Below, in pieces: positions 61,350 through 64,000 of a DNA stretch of 64,000 nucleotides (position 1 is its first letter; every line of letters starts with the position of its first letter). A program made the translations under genes and the position numbers. This DNA comes from Pectobacterium carotovorum (GTDB taxonomy: Bacteria; Pseudomonadota; Gammaproteobacteria; Enterobacterales; Enterobacteriaceae). The notes under the pieces are model-generated. The model saw only the letters and a list, made by a program, of their open reading frames with translations. It was not told the origin of the DNA and did not search any database. The DNA lies in assembly GCF_033898505.1 (NCBI RefSeq), contig NZ_JAXAFK010000001.1, forward strand, positions 2,108,001 to 2,172,000. Direction: 5' to 3'.

Positions 61350-62822
61350 TTAAAATACCGAGCGGAATTCACCCAGTTCAACCTGTACAGACTTAATTTG
61401 CGTATAGTGTTCCAATGTTGTTATGCCGTTTTCACGTCCGACACCCGAATGTTTGTAGCCGCCCACAGGCATTTCAGCCGGGGATTCACCCCAGGTATTG
61501 ATCCAGCAAATCCCGGCTTCAAGCTGATGAATAACCCGGTGTGCCCGATTCAGATCGCAGGTCACGATGCCAGCCGCCAGCCCATACTCGCTATCATTGG
61601 CGCGGTGGATAACCTCATCCTCATCCTGATACGTCAGAATGCTCATGACCGGGCCAAAGATTTCTTCCCGCACAATCTTCATATCGTCCCGGCAGTCTGT
61701 GAACACCGTCGGGGCAACGTATGCGCCTTGTGCATATTTCTCGTCAGTCATCGGTTCGCCACCCACCAGCACGCGAGCGCCTTCGCGTTTTCCACTTTCG
61801 ATGTAACGCAATACGGATTCTTTGTGCGGGAAGCTAACCAGTGGACCAAAATTTACCTGTTCGTCAGTCGGGTCACCAATACGGATGCGCTGAACGCGAG
61901 CCAGAATTTTTTCCTCAAACTGCGCCTGCAATGCCTGTGGAACGAAGACGCGCGTACCGTTGGTGCACACCTGACCTGAGCTGAAGAAATTCGCCATCAT
62001 GGCGATATCCGCTGCTTTATCCAGATCTGCATCAGCAAAAATGATCAGCGGCGATTTCCCACCCAGCTCCATCGTAACGTCTTTCAGCGTCGAGCCAGCG
62101 GCATTGGCCATTACCGTTTTCCCGCTGGCGATCCCTCCGGTGAAAGAGACTTTGGCAATCCCCGGATGCGTGGTCAGCGCCTGACCAACGGATTGTCCCG
62201 TTCCCGTCAGCACATTGAATACGCCCGCCGGTAACCCAGCCTCGGTATAGATTTCTGCCAGCTTCAGCGCGGTAAGCGACGTGACTTCACTGGGCTTGAA
62301 GATCATCGCGTTGCCAGCCGCCAGCGCAGGGGCCGATTTCCACAATGCGATCTGAATGGGGTAGTTCCAGGCACCGATGCCAGCGACCACCCCAAGCGGT
62401 TCTCGGCGGGTATAGACGAACGAGGTATCACGCAGGGGAATCTGCTGCCCTTCAAGCATGGGAATCAACCCCGCGTAATATTCCAGAACATCCGCACCGG
62501 TCACGATATCGACGGTGCGCGTTTCTGAGAGCGGCTTGCCGGTATCGTGCGTTTCAAGCAATGCGAGTTCATCATTGCGCTCACGCAGGATATCCACGGT
62601 ACGGCGTAAAATACGCGAGCGCTCCATCGCTGTCATGGCCGCCCATATCTTCTGCCCTGCGGTTGCTGCGCTGACCGCCCGGTCAACGTCAGCGGCAGTG
62701 GCTGACTGAAGCTGGGCGATGATGTCGCCATTCGCGGGGTTTATCGCATCAAACGTATCGTCACCTGTGCTATCGACATATGTGCCGTTGATATAAAGCT
62801 GTTGTAAACCGTAGCGAGACAT
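61350..62822 (-). CDS. betB: Betaine aldehyde dehydrogenase (BetB)
   Basis: 490 residues. It oxidises betaine aldehyde to glycine betaine with NAD(P)+. The catalytic Glu is in [12 protein letters not shown] and the catalytic Cys in [17 protein letters not shown], with the ALDH cofactor site [18 protein letters not shown]. It lies 68 bases after betI and 19 bases before betA in the same operon. Confidence 0.96.
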   Translation of the reverse strand: MSRYGLQQLYINGTYVDSTGDDTFDAINPANGDIIAQLQSATAADVDRAVSAATAGQKIWAAMTAMERSRILRRTVDILRERNDELALLETHDTGKPLSETRTVDIVTGADVLEYYAGLIPMLEGQQIPLRDTSFVYTRREPLGVVAGIGAWNYPIQIALWKSAPALAAGNAMIFKPSEVTSLTALKLAEIYTEAGLPAGVFNVLTGTGQSVGQALTTHPGIAKVSFTGGIASGKTVMANAAGSTLKDVTMELGGKSPLIIFADADLDKAADIAMMANFFSSGQVCTNGTRVFVPQALQAQFEEKILARVQRIRIGDPTDEQVNFGPLVSFPHKESVLRYIESGKREGARVLVGGEPMTDEKYAQGAYVAPTVFTDCRDDMKIVREEIFGPVMSILTYQDEDEVIHRANDSEYGLAAGIVTCDLNRAHRVIHQLEAGICWINTWGESPAEMPVGGYKHSGVGRENGITTLEHYTQIKSVQVELGEFRSVF

Positions 62823-62890
62823 AAATTCTCCTGTCTGATGGCTGCCCGGACACGCATTCCGGGCAGAAAAGGCAAAATGATAAGGAAGGG

Positions 62891-63478
62891 TTACGCGCGA
62901 GTGAGCTGCTGCTCGATATAGTCATAGGCAATGCTCAGCGCTTCTTCGCGGTTGAAGGCGTCATGACTTAGCGCACCGCGCAGCCACAGTCCATCGATCA
63001 GACCTGCCAACCCTTTTGCCGCAAGACGTGCGTTGCCTTTCGACAAACAACGGCTAAATTCGACACACAGGTTGGAGTAAAGCCGCCGATCGTTAACCTG
63101 CTGTAGCCGATGGAGCATAGGGGAATGCAGGCTACTGGCCCAGAACGCCAGCCAGGTTTTCATCGCCGCGCTATTCGTCTGGCTATCATCAAAGTTTCCC
63201 TGAACAATCGCCCGCAAACGTGCACGAGGTGTGTTTTCCGTCAGGCCCAGCAATCTTGATTTCACTGCCAGCCCCAGATGACTGATCAGGTAGCGCATCG
63301 TCGCTTCCAGTAAGCCATTTTTATCGCGGAAGTAATGGCTGATGATCCCGTTCGACACTCCCGCACGTCGGGCAATCTGTACGATCGAGGCGTCGTGCAT
63401 CCCCACATCGTTAATCGCTGCCAGCGTCGCGTCGATGAGCTGTTGTCGTCTGATAGGCTGCATTCCGACTTTAGGCAC
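62891..63478 (-). CDS. betI: Transcriptional repressor BetI (TetR family)
   Basis: 195 residues. The N-terminal HTH is [20 protein letters not shown], then [33 protein letters not shown]. The rest is the BetI ligand domain ([23 protein letters not shown]). It represses the bet genes and is released by choline. It is divergent from betT across a region holding a perfect palindrome. Confidence 0.96.
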   Translation of the reverse strand: MPKVGMQPIRRQQLIDATLAAINDVGMHDASIVQIARRAGVSNGIISHYFRDKNGLLEATMRYLISHLGLAVKSRLLGLTENTPRARLRAIVQGNFDDSQTNSAAMKTWLAFWASSLHSPMLHRLQQVNDRRLYSNLCVEFSRCLSKGNARLAAKGLAGLIDGLWLRGALSHDAFNREEALSIAYDYIEQQLTRA

Positions 63479-63829
63479 TGCACTTCCCCTTCATTATCTT
63501 CCCTTCATTTTGCGTGATGAATCACGGTAAACGACGGTGATTCATGATCCGATTTGTCCCATTAAACTTTTTTTTGATTGAACGTTCAATAAAAAATGAA
63601 TATCTTTTATTGCTGAAAGGTTAAAAATCTGTATCAATTATCATGAAAAATGGTGTGAGTTCAGACGATAACTCCACCTTTAAAAGAATAATTTCTTTTT
63701 TGTTCTGACGATCTTCTTCAACGGAAAGCGTACTCAGCGGATGTCCTGCGCCCCATTCTTGGTATGCGCTAAGCACACTTCGTGGAGAGAGGAATCAGAG
63801 TATCTGTTCACGTAACGCAAGGGATAACC
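63479..63829. other. Divergent betI-betT promoter region
   Basis: 351 bases. It contains both promoters and the palindrome at 63577-63590. Apart from that I see no further specific elements. Confidence 0.7.
63577..63590. promoter_or_regulatory. Putative BetI operator
   Basis: ATTGAACGTTCAAT, a perfect 14-bp palindrome in the AT-rich middle of the betI-betT divergent region. The known E. coli BetI operator carries the same TTGAACGT core. Confidence 0.8.
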
Positions 63830-64000
63830 ATGCCAGCATCAGAAACGACCACCCAACAGGATCGCCTGAATCCTGTCGTGTTCTACACATCAGCGGGACT
63901 CATCCTGACATTCTCGCTGATGACCATGTTGTTTAACAAAGAAGCAAATGCCTGGATTACCCACGCACTCAACTGGGTTTCCGCTACCTTTGGTTGGTAC
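63830..64000 (+). CDS. betT: Choline transporter BetT, cut by window end
   Basis: 57 N-terminal residues (MPASETTTQQDRLNPVVFYT), followed by the first membrane helix SAGLILTFSLMTMLF and then WITHALNWVSATFGWY. This fits the start of a BCCT-family transporter that imports choline driven by the proton-motive force. Start ATG 63830 has AAGGGA upstream. The position opposite betI, as in E. coli, supports the call; the rest lies beyond the window. Confidence 0.88.
   Translation, partial: MPASETTTQQDRLNPVVFYTSAGLILTFSLMTMLFNKEANAWITHALNWVSATFGWY

Overview
The window is a chromosomal segment of a gammaproteobacterium of the order Enterobacterales. Nearly every core gene has a close Escherichia coli counterpart, in E. 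coli-like order (nagZ-thiK-lpoB-ycfL-hinT-ptsG; holB-tmk-mltG-pabC-fab cluster-plsX-rpmF-yceD; rluC/rne; pyrC-dinI-bssS; yceJ-yceI/trhO/lpxL; mdoGH; serT-yccA-tusE; hspQ-yccU-yccT-mgsA-helD-yccFS-sxy-sulA-ompA-matP-lonH-fabA; betIBA/betT). Protein divergence from E. coli, together with genes missing at conserved places (fhuE, mdoC, hya genes, rlmI), fits a soft-rot relative such as Pectobacterium. The genus is an inference from memory of sequences, not from a search.

Layout. 1-3.3 kb: cell-wall recycling (nagZ, cut by the window edge), thiamine kinase, the PBP1B activator LpoB, a lipoprotein and HinT. 3.3-5 kb: ptsG with recognisable Mlc, CRP and SgrS-target sequences. 5-15.7 kb: one long minus-strand cluster running yceD-rpmF-plsX-fabH-fabD-fabG-acpP-fabF-pabC-mltG-tmk-holB-tatD, joining ribosome, lipid, folate, envelope and DNA synthesis. 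15.8-21.4 kb: yceF, rluC and RNase E with its structured leader and a 6-copy 9-bp repeat. 21.4-29.4 kb: pyrC, SOS gene dinI with a perfect LexA box, bssS, cytochrome b561/YceI, tRNA hydroxylase TrhO, an Old Yellow Enzyme and the lipid A acyltransferase LpxL. 29.5-33.6 kb: osmoregulated periplasmic glucan synthesis (mdoGH).

34-43.4 kb is the accessory part: a His-rich DUF2946/PepSY membrane pair, a chemoreceptor, an orphan ribbon-helix-helix protein, a Cys-rich secreted small protein, an orphan GhoT/OrtT-type membrane toxin homologue, a DUF523 (TudS-like) protein, a universal stress protein, and a minus-strand trio (Nudix hydrolase, isochorismatase-like hydrolase, GNAT acetyltransferase) behind an array of five 17/18-bp direct repeats. 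A YmgB/AriR-like connector gene follows. The block ends at the 3' side of tRNA-Ser(UGA).

43.7-58.8 kb returns to conserved order, including SOS inhibitor sulA (second perfect LexA box), ompA, the Ter organiser matP, the Lon-like lonH and fabA. 58.9-64 kb holds yebE and the choline-to-glycine-betaine system betI-betB-betA with divergent betT (cut by the window end). A perfect palindrome between betI and betT is the likely BetI operator.

I found no CRISPR array, insertion sequence, prophage or rRNA. No undescribed multi-gene system stands out strongly. The best leads are the repeat array before the Nudix gene, the orphan small-protein genes at 38.7-39.8 kb, and the His-rich DUF2946/PepSY pair.
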